From CAIWHR01 sp963846855 (GTDB lineage: Bacteria; Pseudomonadota; Gammaproteobacteria; Burkholderiales; Casimicrobiaceae), in contig CAWJXK010000008.1 of NCBI GenBank assembly GCA_963846855.1, positions 1,736,001 through 1,800,000 on the forward strand: a stretch of 64,000 bases of DNA, read 5' to 3'. The translations under genes were made by a program, and so were the position numbers. Position 1 is the first letter of the stretch, and every line of letters starts with the position of its first letter. Below the pieces are notes generated by a model. That model searched no databases. It had not been told where the DNA came from and was given only the letters and a program-made list of their open reading frames with translations. Shown piece after piece: positions 1 through 9,466 of this stretch.

Positions 1-1141
1 GCGGACTTCCTCGAGCGGTCGCGAGCGCGCTGGCGTGATGCCGTTGAGCTTGATCACGTGATAGCCGAAATCGGTCTCGACCGGCCCGACAATGTCGCCG
101 GGCTTCGCCGAGAACACGGCGTCCTCGAACGGCTTCACCATCGTCCCGCGCGCATTGCTGCCGAGGTCGCCGCCCTGGGCCGCGGACCCCGGGTCCTGCG
201 AATACTGCTTCGCGAGGTCGGCGAATTTCGCCGGATTGGCCTTCGCCTGCGCGAGGAGATCCTCCGCCTTCTTCTTAGCGGCCGCCTTGTCGGCGGCGCT
301 CGCGTCGGGCTTCACCGCGATGAGGATATGCGCGGCCTGCCGCTGCTCCTCCTGCGTGTACTGCTTCGACATTGCCGCGTACTGCGCCTTCACCTCGTCC
401 GGCGTGACGGTGAGGTCGGCCGCGAGCGCGTCCGGCGTCAGGATCACGTATTCGAAGCTGACTTCCTCGGGCGTCCTGAACAGCGCCGCGTTGGTGTCGT
501 AGTACGACTTGACGGCGGCGGCGTCGACCTTCACGTCGCGCGCGAAGGGCTCGCTGTCGACGCTGGCGACCGCGACCTCGCGCGCTTGCTCGAGCAGCGT
601 GACGAAGGCGACGCGGATCGGCCCCGCGACGATGCTGCCTTTCGCGATCGGGTCGACGAAGCGTTCGGCGAGAATCTGCCGGCGCACGCTCTCCTCGTAC
701 GCCGGTTCCGGAACCCGCGCCTGGTCGAGCGCCGCCTTGTAGGCGTCGAGCGAGAACTTGCCGGCGACCTGGAAGCGCGGATCCGCGGCGATCTGGTCGA
801 CGACCTGCGCGCTCGTCACGCGGAAATGCAGGTCCTCGCCCTTCTTCTCGATCACGCGCTGGCGCACGAGCTGCTGCAGGATCTGGAACCGCACATCGGG
901 ATTGTCAAACATCGCCGGATCGAACGGGCGCTGGGCGCGCTGCAGGTTCTCCTGCTGATCGCGCAGCGTCTGCGTGAATTCCGCCTGGGTGATGCGGCCG
1001 CCCTTGTAGGTCGCCACCACGTCGGCGGCGGCATCGCCGCCGCGGAAGTAATAGTCGACGCCGAAGAAGGCGAACGGAAGCGTGATCAGCGCCGAGGATG
1101 AGTTGCGCGATGCGCTTGTGCTTGTGAAGAAGATCGTACAT
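1..1141 (-). CDS. ppiD: PpiD-type periplasmic peptidyl-prolyl isomerase/chaperone, C-terminus off the window, frameshifted near the start
   Basis: Membrane-anchored SurA/PpiD-like foldase that helps fold exported proteins at the inner membrane. The start at 1141 gives MYDLLHKHKRIAQLIL, the usual PpiD opening. The next segment (ALITLPFAFFGVDYYF, a transmembrane anchor) is only in frame after dropping one base at about 1089-1093, so the reading frame is interrupted by a 1-nt insertion. Downstream the frame is clean: a SurA_N-like region, then a parvulin domain near residues 262-355 with AAHILI, FADLAKQYSQDPGS, GGDLG and GYHVIKL. The gene continues past position 1. It follows the tRNA-Val/tRNA-Asp pair and a terminator, the usual betaproteobacterial place for ppiD. 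The identification is firm; whether the frameshift is real is not. Confidence 0.85.
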
Positions 1142-1202
1142 GCGTCGGGACTCGCTTCTGGGCACCGCCGCGGACCCGGGAGCCTCGTGCGGCACATCAA
1201 TC

Positions 1203-1227
1203 AAAAAGGGCGAACTTGCGTTCGCCC
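1203..1227 (-). terminator. Intrinsic terminator after tRNA-Asp
   Basis: On the minus strand a perfect 8-bp stem (GGGCGAAC with GTTCGCCC, loop GCAA) lies about 10 nt past the CCA end of tRNA-Asp and is followed by five Ts. It would end the tRNA transcript before ppiD. Confidence 0.8.
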
Positions 1228-1236
1228 CTTGTTCAA

Positions 1237-1313
1237 TGGCGGAGTGGACGGGACTCGAACCCGCGACCCCCGGCGTGACAGGCCGGTATTCTAACCAACT
1301 GAACTACCACTCC
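1237..1313 (-). tRNA. tRNA-Asp (GTC)
   Basis: A 77-nt cloverleaf on the minus strand. The acceptor stem GGAGTGG pairs with CCACTCC, CCA is encoded, the T arm is GGTTCGAGTCC and the anticodon loop carries GTC for aspartate. It lies 44 nt downstream of tRNA-Val and just ahead of a terminator. Confidence 0.97.
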
Positions 1314-1357
1314 AAAATCGATCCGCGCCCTGCAATCGGTAACTGCGTCGGTGCACA

Positions 1358-1433
1358 TGGTGGGTGCTGACGGGGTCGAACCGCCGACATTCGCCTTGTA
1401 AGGGCGACGCTCTACCAACTGAGCTAAGCACCC
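1358..1433 (-). tRNA. tRNA-Val (TAC)
   Basis: A 76-nt cloverleaf on the minus strand with acceptor GGGTGCT/AGCACCC, D arm AGCTCAGTTGGTAGAGC, anticodon TAC in the loop of CCCTTACAAGG, and encoded CCA. It lies 51 nt downstream of hupB and probably shares its transcript or has a promoter in that gap. Confidence 0.96.
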
Positions 1434-1484
1434 GCGTCCGGCCGGAGGCGGGACAAACCCGGCGGGCGCCAGAAAATCAACGCG

Positions 1485-1757
1485 TTAGTTTACCGCATCC
1501 TTGAGTGCTTTGCCAGCGCGGAACTTCGGCACCTTCGCCGCGCGGATCTTGATCGGCTCGTTGGTGCGCGGGTTGCGACCCGCGCGCGCGCTTCGCTTGC
1601 CGACGAAGAAGGAACCGAAGCCGACCAGCGTGACGACGTCGCCCTTCTTGAGCGATCCCTTGATCGAATTCACGACCGCATCGAGCGCCCGTCCCGCGGC
1701 CGCCTTGGAGATGTCGGCGTGCCGTGCGATCGAGTCGATCATTTCGGATTTGTTCAC
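1485..1757 (-). CDS. hupB: DNA-binding protein HU-beta
   Basis: Small histone-like nucleoid protein that binds and bends DNA as a dimer in the cytoplasm. From the GTG at 1757 the product is 90 residues, exactly the family length. It shows the alpha-helical N-terminus NKSEMIDSIA, the GFGSF turn, and the DNA-embracing arm with GRNPRT and the closing KVPKFRAGKALKDAV. A longer frame to 1787 would add ten residues that HU proteins lack. AGGGGAT upstream of the GTG supports the start. The gene sits directly downstream of lon, as in many proteobacteria, but has its own strong promoter at 1856-1885. Confidence 0.95.
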   Translation of the reverse strand: MNKSEMIDSIARHADISKAAAGRALDAVVNSIKGSLKKGDVVTLVGFGSFFVGKRSARAGRNPRTNEPIKIRAAKVPKFRAGKALKDAVN

Positions 1758-1855
1758 GGATATCCCCTGGTGAGTGCGCCGCCGCATTCTGCGGTCGCCG
1801 CTGCGTCGGACAATGTGTCGGACGGGCCAGTGTCGGAATGGCAGGCCGGAAGGAC

Positions 1856-1885
1856 GTTATAGCAACCGCGATTTCCGACTGTCAA
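1856..1885 (-). promoter_or_regulatory. Sigma-70 promoter of hupB
   Basis: On the minus strand TTGACA (1885-1880) and TATAAC (1861-1856) are separated by 18 bp, in the lon-hupB gap. Transcription would start near 1848, leaving about 90 nt of leader before the GTG of hupB. Confidence 0.75.
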
Positions 1886-1990
1886 GCGCGCCGTTGCGCC
1901 GGCGACTTGCTCGCAGCGGCGCCGTTGCGGCAAAGCGCGCTCGGCGCGAGGCGCGCTCGGGGCCTGCGCCGCGCATTGCCGGTCGCTGCG

Positions 1991-4432
1991 TCAGTGCTTG
2001 ATGAGCGCCGGCGTCTCGTCCGCCGCGGGCGCCGACGGCACGGCCGGCGCTTCACCCACGACCGTTTCCGGCAGCGGCGTCGGCTGGCGTTCCAGCGCCG
2101 CCTCGAGCACCTGCTCGATCCATCGCACCGGACGGATCTCGAGGCGGTTCTTGATCTCGTCGGGAACTTCGACAAGATCCTTGACGTTCTCCTCGGGGAT
2201 CAGCACCGTCTTGATGCCGCCGCGCCCGGCGGCGAGGAGCTTCTCCTTCAGCCCGCCGATCGGCAGCACCTCGCCGCGCAGCGTGATCTCGCCCGTCATC
2301 GCGACATCCGAGCGAACCGGAATGCCGGTGAGGATCGAGACGATCGCGGTGACGATCGCGCCGCCCGCGGACGGGCCGTCCTTCGGCGTCGCGCCTTCCG
2401 GAAGGTGGATGTGCAGGTCCGTCTTCTGATAGAAGTCTGCCGCGATGCCGAGCATCTTCGAGCGATGGCGGACCACGGACAACGCGGCGGCGATCGATTC
2501 GTTCATCACGTCGCCGAGCTTGCCCGTCGTGGTCGTCTTGCCCTTGCCCGGCAGCGCGACGGCCTCGATCGTCAACAGATCGCCGCCGACCTCGGTCCAT
2601 GCGAGCCCGGTAACCTGGCCGACCTGGTTCTTTTTCTCGGCCATGCCGTACGTGAAGCGGCGCACGCCGAGGTACTTGTCGAGATTCTTCGAGTTGACGT
2701 CGACCGGGCTCTTGGCGACCCGCAGCTTGCCTTCACTCTGGCGCAACACGAGCGCCTTCACCACCTTGCGGCAGATCTTCGACACCTCGCGCTCGAAGTT
2801 GCGCACGCCGGCCTCGCGCGTGTAATAACGCGCGATGTCGCGCAGCGCCGATTCGGCGACGTGGAGCTCGTTGTCCTTGAGGCCCGCGTTCTTCATCTGC
2901 TTCGGCAGGAGGTACTGCCGCGCGATCGCCACCTTCTCGTCCTCGGTGTAGCCCGACAGGCGGATGATCTCCATCCGGTCCATCAGCGGCGGCGGGATAT
3001 TGAGCGTGTTCGCGGTCGCGACGAACATCACGTCGGAGAGGTCGTACTCGACCTCGACGTAATGGTCGACGAACGTGTTGTTCTGCTCGGGGTCGAGCAC
3101 CTCCAGCAGCGCCGACGACGGGTCGCCGCGGAAGTCCATGCCCATCTTGTCGACTTCGTCCAGCAGGAACAGCGGATTGCGCACGCCGACCTTGGTCATG
3201 TTCTGCAGGATCTTGCCGGGCATCGACCCGATGTAGGTGCGCCGGTGGCCACGGATCTCGGCCTCGTCGCGAACGCCGCCCAGGCTCATCCGCACGAACT
3301 TGCGGTTGGTGGCCCTAGCAATCGACTGCCCGAGCGACGTCTTGCCGACGCCCGGCGGGCCGACGAGACAGAGGATCGGACCCTTCAGGCGGTCGACGCG
3401 CTGCTGCACGGCGAGGTACTCGACGATGCGCTCCTTCACCTTCTCGAGCCCGTAGTGGTCGGCGTCGAGCGTCTTCACCGCGGCGGCGAGATCCTTGCTG
3501 ATCTTGCTCTTCTTGCGCCACGGCAGCGCGAGCAGCGTGTCGATGTAGTTGCGCACGACAGTCGCCTCGGCGGACATCGGCGACATCATCTTGAGCTTCT
3601 TGAATTCGGCCAGCGCCTTGCCTTCGGCCTCCTTCGACATCTTGGCGGCCTTGATGCGCTTCTCCATCTCCTCGAGGTCGGCGTTCTCGTCGCCCTCGCC
3701 CAGCTCCTTCTGGATCGCCTTCACCTGCTCGTTGAGGTAGTACTCGCGCTGGCTCTTCTCCATCTGCCGCTTCACGCGGCCACGGATGCGCTTCTCGACC
3801 TGCAGGATGTCGACCTCGCCTTCGAGGACGCCGAGCAGGTGCTCGAGGCGCTTGCCGACGTCTCCCATCTCGAGGATCTCCTGCTTCTGCTCGAGCTTGA
3901 GGGGCAGGTGCGCCGCGATCGCGTCGGCAAGCCGGCCGCCGTCGTCGACGCCCGCCATCGACGTCAGGATTTCCGGCGGGATCTTCTTGTTGAGCTTCAC
4001 GTACTGGTCGAACTGCGCGAGCAGCGCGCGCCGCATCGCCTCGATCTCGTGCGGCCGGCCGGTGTCCGTCGACAGGTAGGTCGACTGCGCCGACATGTAC
4101 TCGCCTTCGTCGACGACGCGATCGATCCGCGCGCGCTGCGTACCTTCGACCAGCACCTTCACCGTGCCATCTGGCAGCTTTAGCATCTGCAGCACGGTGG
4201 CGACGCTGCCGATGGGATAGAGATCCTCGGCGGACGGGTCGTCCTTGGCTGCCGATTTCTGCGCGACCAGCAGGATGTGCTTGCCGGTGTCCATCGCGAC
4301 ATCGAGCGCCTTGATGGATTTCGGGCGCCCGACGAAGAGCGGAATCACCATATGCGGGAAAACCACGACGTCGCGCAAGGGAAGCAGCGGCAGCGAGGCG
4401 GTGTCGACGGAAACGGTAGGTTCGGTAGCCAT
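1991..4432 (-). CDS. lon: ATP-dependent protease La (Lon)
   Basis: Cytoplasmic homo-oligomeric AAA+ serine protease that degrades misfolded and regulatory proteins. The 813-residue product has the usual bacterial Lon length. In order it shows the N-terminal substrate domain (LPLLPLRDVVVFPHMVIPL), a coiled middle region, the Walker A motif GPPGVGKTS near residue 360 followed by SLGGVRDEAEIRGHRRTYIG, Walker B FLLDEVDKM, and a C-terminal protease domain with the catalytic serine in PKDGPSAGG and the lysine in GGLKEKLLAA. It lies between clpX and hupB, with a heat-shock type promoter upstream at 4463-4491. Confidence 0.98.
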   Translation of the reverse strand: MATEPTVSVDTASLPLLPLRDVVVFPHMVIPLFVGRPKSIKALDVAMDTGKHILLVAQKSAAKDDPSAEDLYPIGSVATVLQMLKLPDGTVKVLVEGTQRARIDRVVDEGEYMSAQSTYLSTDTGRPHEIEAMRRALLAQFDQYVKLNKKIPPEILTSMAGVDDGGRLADAIAAHLPLKLEQKQEILEMGDVGKRLEHLLGVLEGEVDILQVEKRIRGRVKRQMEKSQREYYLNEQVKAIQKELGEGDENADLEEMEKRIKAAKMSKEAEGKALAEFKKLKMMSPMSAEATVVRNYIDTLLALPWRKKSKISKDLAAAVKTLDADHYGLEKVKERIVEYLAVQQRVDRLKGPILCLVGPPGVGKTSLGQSIARATNRKFVRMSLGGVRDEAEIRGHRRTYIGSMPGKILQNMTKVGVRNPLFLLDEVDKMGMDFRGDPSSALLEVLDPEQNNTFVDHYVEVEYDLSDVMFVATANTLNIPPPLMDRMEIIRLSGYTEDEKVAIARQYLLPKQMKNAGLKDNELHVAESALRDIARYYTREAGVRNFEREVSKICRKVVKALVLRQSEGKLRVAKSPVDVNSKNLDKYLGVRRFTYGMAEKKNQVGQVTGLAWTEVGGDLLTIEAVALPGKGKTTTTGKLGDVMNESIAAALSVVRHRSKMLGIAADFYQKTDLHIHLPEGATPKDGPSAGGAIVTAIVSILTGIPVRSDVAMTGEITLRGEVLPIGGLKEKLLAAGRGGIKTVLIPEENVKDLVEVPDEIKNRLEIRPVRWIEQVLEAALERQPTPLPETVVGEAPAVPSAPAADETPALIKH

Positions 4433-4462
4433 GCGAGTCTCGGGTAGGGTGTACGTGATGCA

Positions 4463-4491
4463 AAGTGGGGCCGGCGGGCCAAACTGTCAAT
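4463..4491 (-). promoter_or_regulatory. Sigma-32 (heat shock) type promoter of lon
   Basis: On the minus strand ATTGACA is followed after 14 bp by CCCCACTT. This resembles the RpoH consensus CTTGAAA, 11-16 bp, CCCCATNT, with three mismatches. The predicted start lies about 20-30 nt ahead of the lon ATG. Lon is a classic RpoH target. TTGACA could also serve sigma-70, but no good TATAAT follows at 17 bp. Confidence 0.6.
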
Positions 4492-4832
4492 ACGACCGCC
4501 GAAAAAGCATTAAATTCCCCACCGGGTCAGAGGGTTACGGTGTACGTTCCGCGCCCGATCCCGGTCGGCGTTTCACCTTGCCGCCCGAATATTATCGCCC
4601 AGGATGAATGCGGGTCCGGTGACGAATCGCAAAAATTGGCGAAAAGTCGGCAAAAAGGCCGAATGTGTCGCGAACAGCGCGATCATTTGGGGGGACCGCC
4701 CCCGGCGCCGACGACGCGAGTGCCCTGGGAACGCCGCTAGCGGTCAAGTGCTCGGGATGACCCGCGATCTAGAGCATCGGCCGGCGGGGCAAAAGTGCCT
4801 CCAAACCCACGCCACGTCGAGTGCCTCGGATT

Positions 4833-4876
4833 TGCGCCCGTTGAGCGGCGACACCGACGCCGCTCCAACGGGCGCA
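4833..4876. repeat. Long inverted repeat downstream of clpX
   Basis: Left arm 4833-4850 and right arm 4858-4876 pair over 18 bp with a single bulged base and a 7-nt loop (ACACCGA). It lies 66-109 nt past the clpX stop. On the clpX strand there is no U-run after the stem, so it is not a standard intrinsic terminator. It could be an mRNA-stabilising hairpin or a bidirectional transcription block. Confidence 0.6.
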
Positions 4877-4941
4877 GGTGTTGCGTCGGCGCGCGATTCC
4901 GCCGGCTATGAGCAAACAGGAAATTCGCGCCGACGGAACAG

Positions 4942-6210
<1,269 letters not shown>

Positions 6211-6275
6211 CGTTGTCCGGTAATCCGCCGGGGCCGCACGGGCGAGCCGCCCGGGCGAAGGTCCCCGCGCCGACT

Positions 6276-6887
6276 TTACCCGCCCTCGGCCCGCTTCTGC
6301 AAGACCTTGTCGATCATCCCGAACTTCAGGGCCTCGTCGGCAGTGAGGAAATTGTCACGATCGGTCTCCCGGGAGATCTCCTCCATCGACTTCCCAGTGT
6401 GCAGCGCCATCAGCCGGTTGAGCCGCTCGCGCAGCGACAGGATGTACTTCGCGTGGATCTCGATGTCCGACGCCTGCCCCTGGAATCCGCCCAGCGGCTG
6501 GTGGATCATCACCGTGGAATTGGGCAGCGCGAAGCGCTTGCCCTTGGCACCGGCCGCCAACAGGAACGCACCCATGCTCGCCGCCATGCCGATGCACGTG
6601 GTCGACACGTCCGGCTTGATGAACTGCATCGTGTCGTAGATCGCCATCCCCGCGGCGATCGAGCCACCCGGAGAATTGATGTAGAAATGGATGTCCTTGT
6701 CCGGGTTCTCGGACTCGAGGAAGAGCATCTGCGCGACAACGAGGTTGGCCGCGTTCTCCTCGACTGCGCCAACCAGGAACACGACGCGCTCCTTGAGCAG
6801 GCGCGAGTAGATGTCGTACGCGCGCTCGCCGCGTCCGCTCTGCTCGATCACCATCGGAATCAGGCCCAGGCCTTGCGGTGCGCTCAT
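6276..6887 (-). CDS. clpP: ATP-dependent Clp protease proteolytic subunit ClpP
   Basis: Serine peptidase that forms the double-heptamer chamber of ClpXP and ClpAP. From the ATG at 6887 the product has 203 residues with the catalytic triad S104 (GMAASMGA), H129 (MIHQPLGG) and D178 (DRDNF). GAGG about six bases before 6887 and a ten-residue lead into PMVIEQSGRGERAYD match the family, so this start is preferred over in-frame ATGs at 6902 and 6920. It lies between tig and clpX in the conserved tig-clpP-clpX-lon order. Confidence 0.97.
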   Translation of the reverse strand: MSAPQGLGLIPMVIEQSGRGERAYDIYSRLLKERVVFLVGAVEENAANLVVAQMLFLESENPDKDIHFYINSPGGSIAAGMAIYDTMQFIKPDVSTTCIGMAASMGAFLLAAGAKGKRFALPNSTVMIHQPLGGFQGQASDIEIHAKYILSLRERLNRLMALHTGKSMEEISRETDRDNFLTADEALKFGMIDKVLQKRAEGG

Positions 6888-7067
6888 GTTCGCCTCATCC
6901 ATTCGTTGCGTTGACGCCATTGTAGTGCGCCGAGCGGCCCGTCACGCGATATGCGCGCCGTCGCCGCGATCCGCGCGTGACAGGCGGCCGTGCCATCCAT
7001 CGGGCGCCCCTGCGGCGCGTGTTGAAGGTTTGTCGCGGCCCTTGCTGTGGACCACAGCGTGCAGGCG

Positions 7068-8378
7068 TCAGCCGGCGCTCGGGCCCATCAGTTCGGCAAA
7101 CGTCGCCGGCTTGTCCTCGACCTTCGTCCGCGCGAGCACCCAGTCCACTACATTGCGCTCGAGTGCCTGCATTTCAAACTCCCCGAGGCGCTCGGGCTTC
7201 TCATAGTGCCAGCGCACGACGGCATCGGGCTGCTCGAACGTCTGCGCGGCTTCCTCCACGACCGCCCGCACCTGCTCGGGCTTCGCGTGGAGCTTTTCCG
7301 TGCGGACGACTTCGGCGACGACGAGCCCCAGCGCGACGCGCTCCTCGGCGCCGGAGCGAAACAGGTCGGGCGACAGCGCGAGCTCGGAAGGCTTCATGCC
7401 TTTTTGCGCCATGTCGCCGGCCATCCGCTGCGCCATGCTCTGCGCCTCGGCATCGACCAGCGCCTTCGGAATGGCGAACTCGGCCTTGCGCCGCAGCGCC
7501 GACAGCGCCTGCCCGCGCACCTTCGCCTCGACCTTGCGCTTCAGCTCGAGCCTAAGGTTCGCGGCGACTTCGGATTTCAGCTCGTCGACGCTTCCGCTCG
7601 CGATGCCGAACGCCTGCGCGAACGCCGAGTCAACCGGCGGAACGTGAGGCTCGGAAACGGTTTTTGCGGTCAGGGTGAATTCCGCGTGCTTGCCGGCGAC
7701 TTCCTTGCCGTGGTAATCGGCGGGAAACGTGAGCCCGAACACCTTCGTCTCGCCTTCGGCGATGCCAGTGACCGCCGCCTCGAACTCCGGGAGCATCGCC
7801 GCCTCGCCGATGACGATGGCGAAATCCTTCGCCTGCCCGCCCGGAAACTCGACGCCGTCGATGCGGCCGGTGAAATCGACGATCACGCGATCGCCCTTCG
7901 CGGCGGCGCGGCTGACGTGCTCGTAGCGCGTGCGCTGCTTGCACAGCACATCCAGCGTCTGGTCGACGTCCGCGGGGCCGACCTCGGCGACGGGCCGTTC
8001 GATCATGACGTCGGAGAGGTCGCCGAGGCGAATTTCCGGATACACCTCGAACACGGCGGAGAATTCGAGTTGGCCGGGCGCCGTGGCATCCGGCCGCGGC
8101 TCGATCCGCGGATTGCCGGCCACGCGAAGGTTCTGCGCGCGGATCGCGTCGGTGAACGTCGACTGAAGCGCGTCGGAGATGACGTCGGAGCGCACCTGGC
8201 CGCCGTACTGCGCGACGACCATCTTCATCGGCACCTTGCCGGGCCGGAAACCGGCGACCTTCACGTTCTTGGCGAGGCGCGCGAGGCGCTTTTCGACCTC
8301 GCTCTCGATCTCCGCCAGCGGAACCGCCATGTTGAGGCGCCGCTCAAGCTGGCCGATCGTTTCCAGGCTGGTTTGCAT
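7068..8378 (-). CDS. tig: Trigger factor, ribosome-bound chaperone and peptidyl-prolyl isomerase
   Basis: It binds L23 at the exit tunnel and shields nascent chains. The 436-residue product begins MQTSLETIGQLERRL. The ribosome-binding signature GFRPGKVP is at residues 43-50, an FKBP-type PPIase domain follows in the middle (VIVDFTGRIDGVEF, FGLTFPADYHG), and the C-terminal arms end the protein. The frame stays open upstream to 8438, but that part overlaps tRNA-Leu and is not family sequence, so 8378 is the start. It heads the tig-clpP-clpX run. Confidence 0.96.
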   Translation of the reverse strand: MQTSLETIGQLERRLNMAVPLAEIESEVEKRLARLAKNVKVAGFRPGKVPMKMVVAQYGGQVRSDVISDALQSTFTDAIRAQNLRVAGNPRIEPRPDATAPGQLEFSAVFEVYPEIRLGDLSDVMIERPVAEVGPADVDQTLDVLCKQRTRYEHVSRAAAKGDRVIVDFTGRIDGVEFPGGQAKDFAIVIGEAAMLPEFEAAVTGIAEGETKVFGLTFPADYHGKEVAGKHAEFTLTAKTVSEPHVPPVDSAFAQAFGIASGSVDELKSEVAANLRLELKRKVEAKVRGQALSALRRKAEFAIPKALVDAEAQSMAQRMAGDMAQKGMKPSELALSPDLFRSGAEERVALGLVVAEVVRTEKLHAKPEQVRAVVEEAAQTFEQPDAVVRWHYEKPERLGEFEMQALERNVVDWVLARTKVEDKPATFAELMGPSAG

Positions 8379-8408
8379 GTGCTTCGAATCCTTGCTATTT
8401 TTCGAACG

Positions 8409-8493
8409 TGGTGCGAAAGGGGGGACTCGAACCCCCATGGGCTGCCCCGCCGGCTCCTAAGGCCGGTGCGTCTACCAATTCCGCCACTTTCGC
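8409..8493 (-). tRNA. tRNA-Leu (TAG)
   Basis: An 85-nt class II tRNA on the minus strand. The acceptor GCGAAAG pairs with CTTTCGC, CCA is encoded, the variable arm is long (GGGGCAGCCCAT region), and the anticodon TAG sits in the loop CTTAGGA closed by CCGGC/GCCGG. It lies 30 nt upstream of tig on the same strand. Confidence 0.95.
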
Positions 8494-8515
8494 GGCCGCT
8501 TCCGCCAAACGGAAA

Positions 8516-8521
8516 AGTATA
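8516..8521 (-). promoter_or_regulatory. Probable -10 element for tRNA-Leu and tig
   Basis: TATACT lies 22 nt before the tRNA-Leu 5' end on the minus strand. No good TTGACA is visible 16-18 bp further upstream. A short inverted repeat (GGAAC, GCGA, GTTCC) lies just upstream. Confidence 0.4.
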
Positions 8522-8617
8522 GCGGAACTCGCGTTCCTTCGCCACCGCGGGAACGCGGTCCGGAGGGCGTTCCTCCCGGGATATGTGCTCCTTTCGGCGC
8601 CTGGCGCCGCGTTACGG

Positions 8618-9466
8618 ATGTCGGTCGCCCATTACGAGAACTTTCCCGTCGCGTCACTGCTGGTGCCAAGGCACCTCAGGAAGGCGATCGTCGCGATCTA
8701 TCGCTTCGCGCGCGCCGCCGACGACATCGCTGACGAAGGTGACGCGACACCCGAGGAGCGGCAGGCCGGGCTTGACGCCTTCGAGCGCGCGCTCGACGCG
8801 ATCGCCGCCGGCGATATTCCCGACATGCCGCCCTTCCCCGAGCTCGCCGCGGCGGTCGCACGGCATCGCCTGCCGCTCGCGCCGATGCGCGAGTTGCTCT
8901 CCGCGTTCCGGCAGGACGTGACCACGCATCGGTACGAGAGCGCCGCGCTGCTCTTCGACTATTGCCGCCGGTCGGCGAATCCCGTCGGGCGCCTGATGCT
9001 TCATCTTTACGGCGCTGCGACGCCGACCAACGAGCGGGCAAGCGATGCGATCTGCACGGCGCTGCAGCTCATCAATTTCTGGCAGGACGTCGCCGCCGAC
9101 TGGCAGCGCGGCCGCGTCTACCTTCCGCTCGAGGACTGCAGGCGCTTCGGCGTCGACCCGGTGCAGATCGCGCAGGGCCGTTGCGACCCTGCGTGGCGCG
9201 CCCTGATGGCATTCGAGACCGGACGCGCCCGCGCGCTGCTCGAATCCGGCCGGCCATTGACGCATGCGCTGCCGTGGCGCCTCGCGCTGGAGATCGCGGG
9301 CGTTCTCGCCGGCGGCCACCGGATCCTCGACGGCATCGACGCCGCGGGCGGCGACGTCTTTGCGCATCGGCCGAGGCTGTCGGGCTTCGACTGGCCCATG
9401 GTCGCCTGTCGCGCGCTGTTCCCGGCCCGCCGCCATCGCGCTGCCGGCAGCGGAGCCGCCGCATGA
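8618..9466 (+). CDS. hpnC: Squalene synthase-like HpnC
   Basis: Member of the bacterial HpnCDE route that makes squalene for hopanoids: HpnD forms presqualene diphosphate, HpnC converts it to hydroxysqualene and HpnE reduces this to squalene. The 282-residue product opens MSVAHYENFPVASLL, typical of HpnC, and carries the first aspartate-rich motif DDIADE (35-40) and the second in QDVAADWQRGRVYLP. The frame extends upstream through tRNA-Leu antisense, but only the ATG at 8618 fits the family. It overlaps hpnD by 4 nt (ATGA). Confidence 0.93.
   Translation: MSVAHYENFPVASLLVPRHLRKAIVAIYRFARAADDIADEGDATPEERQAGLDAFERALDAIAAGDIPDMPPFPELAAAVARHRLPLAPMRELLSAFRQDVTTHRYESAALLFDYCRRSANPVGRLMLHLYGAATPTNERASDAICTALQLINFWQDVAADWQRGRVYLPLEDCRRFGVDPVQIAQGRCDPAWRALMAFETGRARALLESGRPLTHALPWRLALEIAGVLAGGHRILDGIDAAGGDVFAHRPRLSGFDWPMVACRALFPARRHRAAGSGAAA

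Larger units (their letters stand above)
4433..4941. other. clpX-lon intergenic region
   Basis: This 509-bp gap contains no convincing gene. It holds a sigma-32-like promoter for lon (4463-4491), a long imperfect hairpin (4833-4876) and, next to the clpX stop, a 10-bp inverted repeat (CGTCGGCGCG at 4884-4893 and CGCGCCGACG at 4926-4935). Confidence 0.6.

Noticed and set aside
1724..4183. An 819-codon open frame on the plus strand opposite lon
   Set aside because: It is an arginine/leucine-rich shadow of lon caused by high GC at third positions; it has no family features.
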